Source of the DNA: Luteimonas sp. BLCC-B24
GTDB taxonomy: Bacteria; Pseudomonadota; Gammaproteobacteria; Xanthomonadales; Xanthomonadaceae
NCBI RefSeq assembly: GCF_028550595.1
Contig: NZ_JAQQGN010000001.1
Coordinates: forward strand, 186,001 to 250,000
DNA: 64,000 bases
Reading direction: 5' to 3'
The notes below the pieces were generated by a model. It had not been told where the DNA came from, did no database searches, and saw only the letters and a list, made by a program, of their open reading frames with translations. Position numbers and translations under genes: made by a program. This document shows, one piece after another, positions 7,850 through 19,364 of the stretch (positions within the stretch are counted from its first letter, which is position 1; every line of letters starts with the position of its first letter).

Positions 7850-8221
7850 ATGGCCAACATCGAATGGAGCGACGGCGCTCCCATTTACCGCCAGCTGAAG
7901 GAACGCGTGATCGCGATGATGCTCGACGGCGTCCTCAAGCCCGGCGACGCGTTGCCCTCGGTGCGCCAGGTGGCCGCCGACTACCAGCTCAATCCCATCA
8001 CCGTCTCCCGCGCCTACCAGGAGCTGGCCGACGAGGCCCTGGTGGAAAAGCGCCGCGGCCTCGGCATGTTCGTCACCGAGGAGGCCTCCAAGAAGCTGCG
8101 CAGCAGCGAACGCGAGCGCTTCCTGCAGGAGGAATGGCCGCTGGTGGTGGAACGGATCGAACGCCTCGGCCTCTCGGCCCGGGATCTGCTGCAGTCCATC
8201 GGCAATGGAGCCAACGAATGA
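7850..8221 (+). CDS. GntR-family transcriptional regulator, YtrA subfamily
   Basis: This 123-residue repressor has an N-terminal winged helix-turn-helix (IYRQLKERVIAMMLDGVLKPGDALPSVRQVA is spread over residues 10-40, recognition helix in NPITVSRAYQELADE). Only a short C-terminal helical tail of about 45 residues follows. That size defines the YtrA subfamily, which lacks the large effector domains of other GntR proteins and usually controls an adjacent ABC transporter. The ATG at 7850 is preferred over an in-frame start 18 bases upstream because GGGAGGAG precedes it and homology starts at MANIEWS. The stop overlaps the ABC ATPase start (ATGA). The probable operator is the palindrome at 7531-7552. 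Confidence 0.92.
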   Translation: MANIEWSDGAPIYRQLKERVIAMMLDGVLKPGDALPSVRQVAADYQLNPITVSRAYQELADEALVEKRRGLGMFVTEEASKKLRSSERERFLQEEWPLVVERIERLGLSARDLLQSIGNGANE

Positions 8222-9093
8222 ACGCCGTCCCCGATATCCCGGTGATCACCGCGCGCAACCTCTCCAAGGTCTACAAGGGCGCGCGCGCGCTCGACGGCAC
8301 CAGCTTCCAGATTCCCGCCGGTCGCATCGTCGGGCTGATCGGTCCCAACGGCGCCGGCAAGACCACCGCGCTCAAGGCGCTGCTGGGCCTGATCCGCTTC
8401 GACGGCGAGATGTCGGTACTGGGCCGCGATCCGCGCACCGAGCGCGACGCACTGATGAACGATGTCTGCTTCATCGCCGACGTCGCCGTGCTGCCGCGCT
8501 GGATGCGGGTGCGCGACGCGATCGACTTCGTCGAGGGCGTGCACCCCCGTTTCGACCGCGCCCGCTGCGAGCGCTTCCTGGCCAACACCAAGCTGATGCC
8601 GAAGCAGCGGGTGCGCGAGATGTCCAAGGGCATGATCGTGCAGTTGCACCTGGCACTCGTGATGGCGATCGACGCCAAGCTGCTGGTGCTCGACGAGCCC
8701 ACGCTCGGCCTCGACATCCTCTATCGCAAGCAGTTCTACCAGCGCCTGCTGGAGGACTATTTCGACGAGCAGAAGACGATCATCGTCACCACGCACCAGG
8801 TCGAGGAAATCGAGCACATCCTGACCGACATCCTCTTCATCCAGAACGGCAAGATCGTGCTGGATGCGCCGATGGACGATGTCGGCGAGCGCTTCGTCGA
8901 GGTGCTGGTCAACGCCGACCAGCTCGCCGCCGCCCGCGCCCACGGGCCCATCGACGAACGCGCCCTGCCCTTCGGCAAGACCGTGATGCTGTTCGACGGC
9001 GTGCCCGTTTCCACCCTCTCCGTTTTCGGTGAGACCCGCACGCCGGGCCTGGCCGACCTGTTCGTGGCCACGATGAAAGGAGCCTACGCATGA
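8218..9093 (+). CDS. ABC transporter ATP-binding protein
   Basis: This 291-residue ATPase powers the adjacent permease. Walker A is GPNGAGKTT (about residues 42-50) and Walker B is LLVLDEPTLGLD. The H-loop is TTHQVEE, and the signature is the degenerate MSKGMIVQLHLAL in place of LSGGQ. The atypical signature and the approximately 60-residue C-terminal domain are common in YtrB/BcrA-like exporters of the ABC-2 class. Start and stop both overlap neighbours by four bases (ATGA), so stoichiometric coupled translation is likely. Substrate is unknown; related systems respond to cell-wall-active compounds. Confidence 0.92.
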   Translation: MNAVPDIPVITARNLSKVYKGARALDGTSFQIPAGRIVGLIGPNGAGKTTALKALLGLIRFDGEMSVLGRDPRTERDALMNDVCFIADVAVLPRWMRVRDAIDFVEGVHPRFDRARCERFLANTKLMPKQRVREMSKGMIVQLHLALVMAIDAKLLVLDEPTLGLDILYRKQFYQRLLEDYFDEQKTIIVTTHQVEEIEHILTDILFIQNGKIVLDAPMDDVGERFVEVLVNADQLAAARAHGPIDERALPFGKTVMLFDGVPVSTLSVFGETRTPGLADLFVATMKGAYA

Positions 9094-10142
9094 ACGCGCC
9101 CGCCGAAACCATCGATCCGCCGGCGCCGGCGCGCACGGCCCGGCCCGCACACGTCACGCACACCTTCCGCCTGCTGCTGCGCCGCGAGTACTGGGAGCAC
9201 AAGGGCGGCATCGTCTGGGCGCCGGCGATTGCCGGTGCGATCTCGCTGCTGCTGTCGGTGGGCCTGCTGGTGATGGCGATCTTCTTCGCCCACCGCTCGG
9301 TCGCCGAAGGGCACACGATCGAACACAACGGCGTGACCATCAACGGTCTCGATCTGGGCACCCTCGTCAGTCAGCTCAACAGCGAGGACATGCGCCAGCT
9401 CGCGGACGGCCTGTACATGACCTTGTTCATGTCGTCGAGCTGGCCATTCCTGGTGATGGTCTTCGTCGCGTTCTTCTATTGCCTGGGCGCGCTCTACGAC
9501 GACCGCAAGGACCGCAGCGTGCTGTTCTGGAAGTCGTTGCCGGTCTCCGACAGCGCGACGGTGGTCTCGAAGGTGGTCACCGCGGTGCTGGTGATTCCGC
9601 TCGCAGCCACGCTGATCGCCATCGTCACGATGCTGCTGTTCCTGGTCGCGATCAGCATTGCCGCAGCCGCGCACGGCGCCAATCCGCTGCCGCTGCTGTG
9701 GGGCAACGGCACACCCTTCGTGCTGGCCGGGCAGTATCTGGCGGCGATTCCGGTGTACGCGGCCTGGGCCTTGCCGACCGTCGGCTGGCTGATGCTGTGC
9801 TCGGCCTGGGCCCGCGGCAAGCCCTTCCTGTGGGCAGTGCTGCTCCCGCTCGCGTTCGGCGTCGCCAGCTCGATGACCGGCCTGCTGCAGCTCGTCGGCC
9901 TCGACCGCCACTGGCTCTGGGGCAACGTCATCGCCCGCATGCTGCTGGGCACGGTGCCGCTGACCGGCGCCGATCTGTCCCACGCCTCGCAGGCGATGGA
10001 ACGGGGCGAGCTGACCAACCTGTTCAGTGTCGGCGGGATCTATTCCAACTTCGCCGAGCCGTCCATGTGGATCGGCATCGTCGCCGGCGCCGTGATGATC
10101 GCCATCGCCATCCGCCTGCGCCGCTGGCGCGAGGAAGGCTGA
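9090..10142 (+). CDS. ABC-2 type permease
   Basis: This 350-residue inner-membrane protein has about six hydrophobic segments. One lies near residues 42-67, a second near 115-135, and the rest are clustered in the C-terminal half up to GIVAGAVMIAIAIRL. A large extracytoplasmic loop between the first two carries a polar stretch (HTIEHNGVTINGLDLG). It is the membrane partner of the ATPase at 8218. The ATGA overlap with that gene supports one complex. The sequence resembles the ABC-2 exporters associated with YtrA-type regulators in Xanthomonas-group genomes. What it moves is not known. Confidence 0.88.
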   Translation: MNAPAETIDPPAPARTARPAHVTHTFRLLLRREYWEHKGGIVWAPAIAGAISLLLSVGLLVMAIFFAHRSVAEGHTIEHNGVTINGLDLGTLVSQLNSEDMRQLADGLYMTLFMSSSWPFLVMVFVAFFYCLGALYDDRKDRSVLFWKSLPVSDSATVVSKVVTAVLVIPLAATLIAIVTMLLFLVAISIAAAAHGANPLPLLWGNGTPFVLAGQYLAAIPVYAAWALPTVGWLMLCSAWARGKPFLWAVLLPLAFGVASSMTGLLQLVGLDRHWLWGNVIARMLLGTVPLTGADLSHASQAMERGELTNLFSVGGIYSNFAEPSMWIGIVAGAVMIAIAIRLRRWREEG

Positions 10143-10174
10143 GCCCCGCCCGTTCCGCGTTCGGAGATCCGTCG

Positions 10175-10843
10175 ATGCGATTCGTCCGCCTGTGTGCCAT
10201 CGCCGCCCTCGCCACCTGCCTGCCGTTGACCGCCTGGGCGGCGTCGCCCGGCAGCGACGACAGCATCCGCAGCGAGATCCGCCGCGACCTCGACGACGCC
10301 CGCCGCGAGATCCGCACCGATCTCGCCAAGGCCCGGGCCGACCTCGAGATGGAGAACCTCGACGTCGGCAACAGCTTGCAGTTCGGTGGCGACGCGCGCT
10401 CCACCAAGAAATCGGGCGCCCCGTTGCCGAAGGCCGAGATCACCCCGCAGGGCGATTTCCTGATCGACGGCCGCGCCGTCACCGTCGACGCCGCGCAGCG
10501 TCGCCAGCTGCTGGCCTACCGCGGCCAGGTGATCGACGTCGCAAGGTCCGGCATCGACATCGGTGAAGTCGCCGCCCTGGCCGCGGTGGATTCGGTGGAC
10601 CGCAGCGTGTTCTCGCTGATGGTGGGCGCGATGACCGGCAGTCTGGAGCGCCGCATCGAGCGATCGGTGCGCAGCACGGTCGGTCCCAGCGTCGCCCAGA
10701 TCTGCGACCGGATGCCGGCGCTGCGCGAGGCCCAGCAGCAGCTCGCGGCCGATCTGCCGGAATTCCGGCCCTATGCGCGCCTCCAGGCCGGTGACGAGGC
10801 GTCCTGTCACAACGCCGTCCGCCGCGAATTCGCCCGGCGCTGA
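10175..10843 (+). CDS. YggN-like (DUF2884) secreted protein
   Basis: This 222-residue protein has a Sec signal peptide ending AWAASP and a mature, mostly helical, charged sequence. The DUF2884/YggN core motif (ITPQGDFLIDGRAVTVDAAQ, then LAYRGQVIDVARSGIDIG) is at about residues 87-135. A conserved Cys pair is in AQICDRMPALREAQQ and EASCHNAV. The molecular function of this family is not established; it is periplasmic. It begins 33 bases after the permease gene. A diverged, lipidated paralogue closes the operon at 11797, which suggests a two-component envelope module served by the ABC transporter. Confidence 0.85.
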   Translation: MRFVRLCAIAALATCLPLTAWAASPGSDDSIRSEIRRDLDDARREIRTDLAKARADLEMENLDVGNSLQFGGDARSTKKSGAPLPKAEITPQGDFLIDGRAVTVDAAQRRQLLAYRGQVIDVARSGIDIGEVAALAAVDSVDRSVFSLMVGAMTGSLERRIERSVRSTVGPSVAQICDRMPALREAQQQLAADLPEFRPYARLQAGDEASCHNAVRREFARR

Positions 10844-10913
10844 ATCGCCGGCGCACGCTTCCATCCCATCGTCCACACACACCCGCTACCGCGCCCATCC
10901 AGGAGATTGCGAC

Positions 10914-11771
10914 ATGACGTCCCGCCTGCCTTCCTCAGCGCTGATTCCCTTGATGCTCGCGGCGACGTTCGCGCTGCCGGTGGCCGCCCAGGCCCAGGAA
11001 AGCGGACAGTGCCGCCACGCGTCCCCGCAGACCCTCGCCCTGGACCTCGAGGGCGTGCGCACGGTGCGTTTCGAGATCGGCGCCAACAAGCTGCGCATCG
11101 ACGGCGCGGCATCGCCCGATGCCACGCTGCGCGGCCGCGCCTGTGCCTCGTCCGCCGGCCTGCTCGAGCGTCTGGTGCTCGACCAGTCCAAGTCGGGCGA
11201 CACGTTGACCGTGCGCCTGCGTCGTGACACCAGCGGCAGCATCGGCTGGTTCGCGAACAACTACGCCTACCTCGATCTCACCGGCCAGGTGCCGGCGAAC
11301 GTGCTGGTGCAGGCGATCGTCGGTTCGGGCGACGCCTGGGTGACCGGCGTCGCGGCGGCCAGCGCGGATGTCGGTTCGGGGGATGCCGAGCTGCGTCGCA
11401 TCGCCGGGCGCGTCACCGCGAAGGTGGGCTCGGGCGACATCACCATCGATGACGCCGGCGAACTCAAGGTACTGGCCATCGGCTCGGGCGATGTCGTGGC
11501 CCGCGGCATACGCGGCCCGGTCGAGGTCGGCGGTGTCGGCTCGGGCGACTTCTCGCTCGCGGGTGCGGCCGGCGACGTGCGCGTCGGCAGCCTCGGCTCG
11601 GGCGACATCGATCTGCGTGACGTCGCCGGTAACGTGTCGGTCGGTTCGATCGGCTCGGGTGATCTCGATGTACGCGGCGTCAGCGGCAACCTGGACGTCG
11701 CATCGAAGGGCAGTGGCGATGTCAGCGCGCGCGACGTGCGCGGCACCGTGACCATTCCACGCAAGCGCTGA
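10914..11771 (+). CDS. Exported GSGD-repeat protein (GIN/DUF2807-like beta-helix)
   Basis: This 285-residue protein has a Sec signal peptide (MLAATFALPVAAQAQ). After a beta-rich N-terminal part (LEGVRTVRFEIGANKLRID) come eight copies of a GSGD motif. Their codons begin at 11322, 11373, 11427, 11481, 11538, 11595, 11652 and 11709, a period of 17 to 19 residues. That is the rung length of a right-handed beta-helix and matches the putative auto-transporter adhesin head GIN domain. The rungs read like GSGDxxLRDVAGNVSVGSI. It probably forms a rigid periplasmic or surface rod. The start at MTSRLPSS follows AGGAGAT and gives a complete signal peptide; upstream in-frame starts would overlap the yggN-like gene. 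Confidence 0.85.
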   Translation: MTSRLPSSALIPLMLAATFALPVAAQAQESGQCRHASPQTLALDLEGVRTVRFEIGANKLRIDGAASPDATLRGRACASSAGLLERLVLDQSKSGDTLTVRLRRDTSGSIGWFANNYAYLDLTGQVPANVLVQAIVGSGDAWVTGVAAASADVGSGDAELRRIAGRVTAKVGSGDITIDDAGELKVLAIGSGDVVARGIRGPVEVGGVGSGDFSLAGAAGDVRVGSLGSGDIDLRDVAGNVSVGSIGSGDLDVRGVSGNLDVASKGSGDVSARDVRGTVTIPRKR

Positions 11772-11796
11772 GCCCCGTCATTTCCGGAGAGTCCTC

Positions 11797-12561
11797 ATGT
11801 CCACATCGCCGCTCCGCATGCTGCCCCTGCTTCTGCTGCTCGCCTGCGCCGGCGCGCTGACCGCGTGCTCGCGCGACGAGTCGCGCGCTTCGGCAGACGC
11901 CGACAGCGCCGCGTCGTCGACCGACGACGGCTTCATCACCCGCACCACCCGCAACGCGCTGGACAAGGCCCGCCGCGACCTGGCGCAGAACAACATCAGC
12001 GTCGGCGGCAGCGGAGCGGGCGGCGTGACCATCAGCGGCTTCCGCTTCGGCGGCGACGACGGCCGCACGTCCTCCCTTCCCAAGGCCGTGATCAGCCCGG
12101 CCGGTAACTTCCTCGTCGACGGCAGGACGGTGGCGATCGACGCGGCGCAACGCGAGCTGCTGCTCGCGCACCGGGCCAACATCGTCGCGATCGCCGAAGC
12201 CGGCATCGCGATCGGCATGCAGGGCGCCCAGCTCGGCGCCGAGGCGGCGAAAGGCGCGATCACCAGCCTGTTGTCGGGAAAGTCGGCCGAGTTCGAGGCA
12301 CGCATGGAGGCCGAGGGCGAGAAGATGGAGGCCGAGGCGGCCAAGCTGTGCGACCACCTCCCGGCGCTGCTCGCGTCGCAGCAGGCGCTGGCGGCCGCAC
12401 TGCCCGCCTTCCAGCCCTACGCCACGATGGACGCGACCGACGTCGACGACTGCCGCGACGGTCGACGCGAGCGGCGCGAAGGACGCGAACGGCGCGAGCG
12501 TCGCGGCAATGCGGCCGAGGAAGCGGACGCGGCGGCCGAGGCCGAGGCGACGTCGAACTGA
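11797..12561 (+). CDS. YggN-like (DUF2884) lipoprotein
   Basis: This 254-residue protein has a lipoprotein signal with lipobox LTAC (Cys near residue 24), so it is membrane-anchored, unlike its soluble paralogue at 10175. The DUF2884 core is recognisable: ISPAGNFLVDGRTVAIDAAQ, then LLLAHRANIVAIAEAGIAIG, and the Cys motif AKLCDHLPALLASQQ. The C-terminal 45 residues are low complexity, Arg/Glu/Ala-rich (RRERREGRERRERRGNAAEE). It is the last gene of the operon that starts at 7579, separated by 25 bases from the GSGD-repeat gene. Function is unknown. Confidence 0.87.
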   Translation: MSTSPLRMLPLLLLLACAGALTACSRDESRASADADSAASSTDDGFITRTTRNALDKARRDLAQNNISVGGSGAGGVTISGFRFGGDDGRTSSLPKAVISPAGNFLVDGRTVAIDAAQRELLLAHRANIVAIAEAGIAIGMQGAQLGAEAAKGAITSLLSGKSAEFEARMEAEGEKMEAEAAKLCDHLPALLASQQALAAALPAFQPYATMDATDVDDCRDGRRERREGRERRERRGNAAEEADAAAEAEATSN

Positions 12562-12665
12562 CGTCGTCCGCACGGCGCGGACGGCGCCCGTAACCACGCG
12601 GGCGCCGGCATGCGCGCATGACGGCCACGGACCCCGCACGTCGTCCGCTCGTCATTGGAGATCAC

Positions 12666-13340
12666 ATGGAACGTGACGTCGAATCCCGGCTCGACGCCCT
12701 CGAACGGCGCCACCGCGCACGGTCCGCCTGCTGGGCGCGCTGTGCACGGTGCTCGTCGCCGGCTGCGTGGTCCTGGCACTGCGCGCGGTCGAGGTGCCGC
12801 GCCCGGTCCCGAGCGTCTGCGCCTCGGTGAACTCGTGATCGTCGATCCGTCAGGGGTCGAGCGCGTGCGCCTGTCGGGACGGATGCCGGATGCGGTCATC
12901 GATGGACGCCGCATCGACCGGGGCAGCGCCGCGGCGGGGTGATGCTGTACGACCGGACGGGCCAGGAACGCGGCGGCTACGTCACCTGGGACACGGGCGA
13001 CAACGTCGGCCTGACGCTCGACGGCCAGCGGGGACAGCAGGCCTTGTTCGTCGCCGGCCCCGACGGCGCGACCGCACTGCAGCTCTGGCACGGCGCACAG
13101 GCGCTGGACCCGCGCGCGGACGCCAACGGCGCCCGCCTCAGCCACACGGTCGATGGCCACCTGCACGTGCAACTGCCCCGGATCGCGTCGCTGTCGCCCG
13201 GCACGTGCACCCTGTTCCGGAACGGTCTGCGGCCGGAGGTGCCCGACGGGCTGCCGCCCTCCCGGGTGCGCGACATCTGCACGCGCCGCGTCGACGCGTC
13301 CACCTGCGACGCCTGTCTGGTCGATGCGACGACGCCTTAG
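12666..13340 (+). pseudogene. Frameshifted gene for a small membrane protein
   Basis: One continuous homologous protein can be read only by changing frame three times. MERDVESRLDALERR (from 12666) is in one frame. RTVRLLGALCTVLVAGCVVL (membrane segment, from about 12716) is in a second. PERLRLGELVIVDPSGVERV to DRGSAAAG (about 12815-12942) is in a third. MLYDRTGQERGGYVTWDTGD to the end (12942-13340) is back in the first. The reconstruction is a type II membrane protein: N-terminal coiled segment, one helix and a beta-rich periplasmic domain of a kind common as a hypothetical in Xanthomonadaceae. All three shifts go the same way. Either the gene has decayed or the assembly has indels in GC runs. 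Confidence 0.75.
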
Positions 13341-13429
13341 GGGCCACCGCGTCGTCGGACCGTCCCACTCCGACCGCGGCCGGTCGCCCGACGCACGCCG
13401 CAGCGCGCACCGCGGCGAGCGGCCGGCGC

Positions 13430-16409
<2,980 letters not shown>

Positions 16410-16429
16410 TCGCCGTGCCGGGACGCGAC

Positions 16430-16834
16430 ATGGACCTGCTGGTCAATCTCGACGTCCCGGATCTCGCCCACGCGGAAGCGCTGGTTACGGCGGCATTCGG
16501 GTTGCGTACCGGTCGGCGCTTCGGCGCTGCGGTGGTCGAACTGCTCGGCCTGCCCGTGCGGCTGTATCTGCTGCACAAGCCCGCCGGAAGCCTCGGCGAC
16601 GGGCGCGCGCGGCGCAGATATGTGCGGCACTGGTGTCCGGTGCATCTCGATGTCGTGGTCGAAGACCTCGACGCGGCCCGGGCACGGGCCTGTCGTGCCG
16701 GTTTCGTCTGCGAGGGCGAGATGCGCGAGGCGCCCTGGGGACGGATCGCCCAGCTGGCCGATCCGTTCGGGCACGGCTGGTGCCTGATCGCGTTCAGCGC
16801 GCGCGGCTACGACGCGGTCGCGGACGCTCGTTGA
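16430..16834 (+). CDS. VOC/glyoxalase-like protein
   Basis: This 134-residue cytoplasmic protein has the paired beta-alpha-beta-beta-beta pattern of the vicinal oxygen chelate superfamily. The N-terminal half is VNLDVPDLAHAEALVTAAFGLR. The C-terminal half has HLDVVVEDLDAARARACRAG and the characteristic ending ADPFGHGWCLIAF. The family includes glyoxalases, dioxygenases and resistance proteins; the reaction here cannot be named. The ATG at 16430 is preferred, although a GTG 15 bases upstream is possible. It follows purB by 20 bases and is probably co-transcribed. Confidence 0.75.
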   Translation: MDLLVNLDVPDLAHAEALVTAAFGLRTGRRFGAAVVELLGLPVRLYLLHKPAGSLGDGRARRRYVRHWCPVHLDVVVEDLDAARARACRAGFVCEGEMREAPWGRIAQLADPFGHGWCLIAFSARGYDAVADAR

Positions 16835-17055
16835 GGAGCGGGATTCCTCCGTGCGCGCGACCGGCGACGAGCGCCCGGACACGCCGACGCCGCCGGTGTC
16901 GCGCCGGATCGCCGGCGGGCACGCAGCGAGGCCGGTACGGCCTGTCCGCAGGCGCGCACACCATGGCGAACGGCGTCGGGCGTGAAGCCCGGGATGGGTG
17001 ACGGGCACGCGTCGGGGCACCGCCGAGCCGCGACTTTTCGCGTACCCTGCCGCCC

Positions 17056-18270
17056 ATGAATCCCGCCCCTCTTCTGTTCGAAATCGACGCACGCGACGGC
17101 GACGGTCCGCTCGGTATGTCGCCCGCGCAGTTCCTGCGCGACTACTGGCAGAAACGTCCACTGCTGATCCGCAACGCGTTTCCCGGTTTCGAGAGCCCGC
17201 TCGCGCCCGAGGACCTCGCCGGGCTGGCCTGCGAGGAATTTGCACTGTCGCGTCTGATCCGCCACGACCGCGCCGCCGACGGCTGGCAGGTGGAGACCGG
17301 CCCCTTCGACGAGGACGTGTTTCCCGGGCTCGGCGACCGCGACTGGACCCTGCTGGTGCAGGACGTCGACAAGTGGGACGCCGATGTCGCGGCGCTGCTG
17401 CCCCAGTTCGCGTTCCTGCCGCGCTGGCGGATCGACGACATCATGGTCAGCTTCGCGGCAACCGGCGGCTCGGTCGGCGCCCATGTCGACCAGTACGACG
17501 TCTTCCTGCTCCAGGGCCAGGGCCATCGCCGCTGGCAGATCGACGCCTCGCACGCGATGGGGCGCGGCCTGCCGCCGCAGGACTTCCGCGACGATGTCGA
17601 ACTGAAACTGCTGCGCACCTTCACCGCCACCCACGACTGGGTGCTCGGCCCCGGCGACATGCTCTACCTGCCGCCGATGGTGCCCCACCACGGTGTGGCC
17701 GAAGACGCGTGCCTGACGTTCTCGGTCGGCATGCGCGCGCCCGCTGTGGCCGAGTTGATGGGCGATTTCGTCGACACGCTGGCCGCCGAGACCGACGAGG
17801 CGCAGCGCTACCACGACGAAACGCTGGCGGTGCCCGCCGATCCGAACGAGATCGACGCGGCCGCGATGGCCCGCGTGGTCGAGGCGCTTTCGGCATTGCG
17901 CACCGACGACCCCGAACGCTTGGGCGACTGGTTCGGCCGCTTCATCACCGGCTACCGCAACGCGCACCAGGCAATGCCGGCGGACGCGCTGCCGGCGCGG
18001 ATCGAACTCGAATTCCAGCTCGCCGAAGGTGGCGCGGTGCTGCAGCGCAATCCGTTCTCGCGGATGGCGTGGCGGCGCAGTGCCGACGGCGCCCGCCTGT
18101 TCGTCGCCGGTAGCGCGCATGCGGTACCACTGGCCGACGCACCGACGCTGGCCGCCGCGAGCACGCTGTCGGCCGAGGACTATGCCGGCCTGACCGAAGA
18201 CGGCCGCGACGCCGTGAATGTCCTGTTCGAACAGGGCCACTACCAGCTGTCGTTCCCCGACGAGGCATGA
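17056..18270 (+). CDS. roxA: Cupin (JmjC-type) ribosomal protein uL16 arginine hydroxylase
   Basis: This 404-residue 2-oxoglutarate/Fe(II)-dependent oxygenase is of the RoxA (YcfD) type, which hydroxylates an arginine of ribosomal protein uL16. The iron facial triad is H143 and D145 (SVGAHVDQYDVFLLQGQG) and H211 (PPMVPHHGVAE), matching E. coli H125/D127/H187. The C-terminal helical dimerisation and winged-helix domains occupy about residues 240-404 (ELEFQLAEGGAVLQRNP). The 221 bp before it contain no gene and no clear promoter. Its stop overlaps the next start (ATGA), coupling it to the GNAT gene. Confidence 0.92.
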   Translation: MNPAPLLFEIDARDGDGPLGMSPAQFLRDYWQKRPLLIRNAFPGFESPLAPEDLAGLACEEFALSRLIRHDRAADGWQVETGPFDEDVFPGLGDRDWTLLVQDVDKWDADVAALLPQFAFLPRWRIDDIMVSFAATGGSVGAHVDQYDVFLLQGQGHRRWQIDASHAMGRGLPPQDFRDDVELKLLRTFTATHDWVLGPGDMLYLPPMVPHHGVAEDACLTFSVGMRAPAVAELMGDFVDTLAAETDEAQRYHDETLAVPADPNEIDAAAMARVVEALSALRTDDPERLGDWFGRFITGYRNAHQAMPADALPARIELEFQLAEGGAVLQRNPFSRMAWRRSADGARLFVAGSAHAVPLADAPTLAAASTLSAEDYAGLTEDGRDAVNVLFEQGHYQLSFPDEA

Positions 18271-19172
18271 GCGCGCGGTTCCACGTCGTCGAGATCGTCG
18301 ACCCGGCGCAGCAGGCTGCGGCCCACGCGCTGCGCGAAGCGGTCTTCGTGCGGGAACAGCAGGTGCCCGCCGAACTCGAACGCGATGCACTCGATGGGCT
18401 GAGCCGGCACGTGCTCGCACTCGACGATACGGGCGCGGCGATCGGCACGGGTCGCCTCGGTCCCGACGGCAAGATCGGGCGCATGGCCGTCCGCGCCGAC
18501 CGTCGCGGCCAGGGCATCGGTGAGGCGCTGCTGCGCGCCCTGCTCGAGCTCGCACGCGCCGGCGGCCTGCGCGCGACCTGGCTGCATGCGCAGCTCGCGG
18601 CGCAGGCGCTGTACGCGCGCAACGGCTTCGTGGCGCACGGGCCGCGCTTCGTCGAGGCGGGGATCGAGCATCGCGCGATGCGCCGTCTCGAGGGCGCGCC
18701 GTTCCCGGTCGAAACCCTCGACGCCGCCGTCGATGCCACCGTCACCCTGATCCACGCCGCGCGGCGCGCGCTCTGGGTCCGCAGCCGGGATCTCGACCCC
18801 GGCCTCTTCGACCATCCCGAGGTGCTGCATGCACTGCGCCGCTTCGCCACCGCCGGTCGCGGCGGCCGCGTGCAGATCCTGCTGCAGGATGCCGCCACGC
18901 CCCAGCGCGAACACGCGCCGGTGCTGGCCCTGGCCCAGCGGCTTCCGACTGCGTTCGCGTTCCGCGAGGTCGACGATCCGGTGGACCGCGCGTTCGCCGG
19001 CGCCTGCCTGATCAATGATGCGGGCGGCTTCCTGCAGCGTACGCTCGGCCACCGCTTCGACGGCGAGGCCGCGACCACCCTTCCCGGCCTCGCGCGACAG
19101 CTGGCGCGCCAGTTCGCCCCGGTGTGGGAACGTTCACGGCCCTGCACCGAGTTCCGCGCACTGGGAATCTAG
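18267..19172 (+). CDS. GNAT acetyltransferase fused to a DUF7931-type C-terminal domain
   Basis: This 301-residue cytoplasmic protein has two domains. Residues 1-145 are an ElaA-like GNAT N-acetyltransferase with the acetyl-CoA-binding motif RMAVRADRRGQGIGEALL and the strand-helix ending ALYARNGFVAHGPRFVEAG. Residues about 150-301 are an alpha/beta domain (HAARRALWVRSRDLDPGLFD, GRVQILLQDAA) resembling the DUF7931 module, which is related to phospholipase-D-like folds. No HKD motif is visible, so the second domain is probably not catalytic. The start overlaps roxA by four bases. Substrate is unknown. Confidence 0.8.
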   Translation: MSARFHVVEIVDPAQQAAAHALREAVFVREQQVPAELERDALDGLSRHVLALDDTGAAIGTGRLGPDGKIGRMAVRADRRGQGIGEALLRALLELARAGGLRATWLHAQLAAQALYARNGFVAHGPRFVEAGIEHRAMRRLEGAPFPVETLDAAVDATVTLIHAARRALWVRSRDLDPGLFDHPEVLHALRRFATAGRGGRVQILLQDAATPQREHAPVLALAQRLPTAFAFREVDDPVDRAFAGACLINDAGGFLQRTLGHRFDGEAATTLPGLARQLARQFAPVWERSRPCTEFRALGI

Positions 19173-19270
19173 GCGGGCGCCCGCATCCGCCGCCCCGCGC
19201 GCGGTCTGCGACCTTGGTCGAACGCGCGTCGTGTCGCGGCCCGGTGATGCAAGGGGCGCGACGAGACGCG

Positions 19271-19276
19271 TATACT
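19271..19276 (+). promoter_or_regulatory. Candidate -10 box of the sucAB promoter
   Basis: TATACT at 19271-19276 is a close match to the -10 consensus, 88 bases upstream of sucA. The -35 region at 17 bp (TGCAAG) is poor, so activator help or a different start is possible. Confidence 0.35.
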
Positions 19277-19364
19277 CTCGGGCCTTCATCGGCCCCACGA
19301 TGCGCGAATTTCATGCGGATCGGGTGCGCCACACCCCCTCCCCAAAGAGTCCGAATCACCCGAC

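Noticed and set aside
11322-11720. GSGD coding repeats as a DNA regulatory repeat
   Set aside because: Periodicity is in codons with variable third bases, so selection is on the protein.
16415-16429. GTG start of the VOC protein five codons upstream
   Set aside because: Possible, but homology begins at MDLLVNLDVP, and neither start has a good ribosome site.
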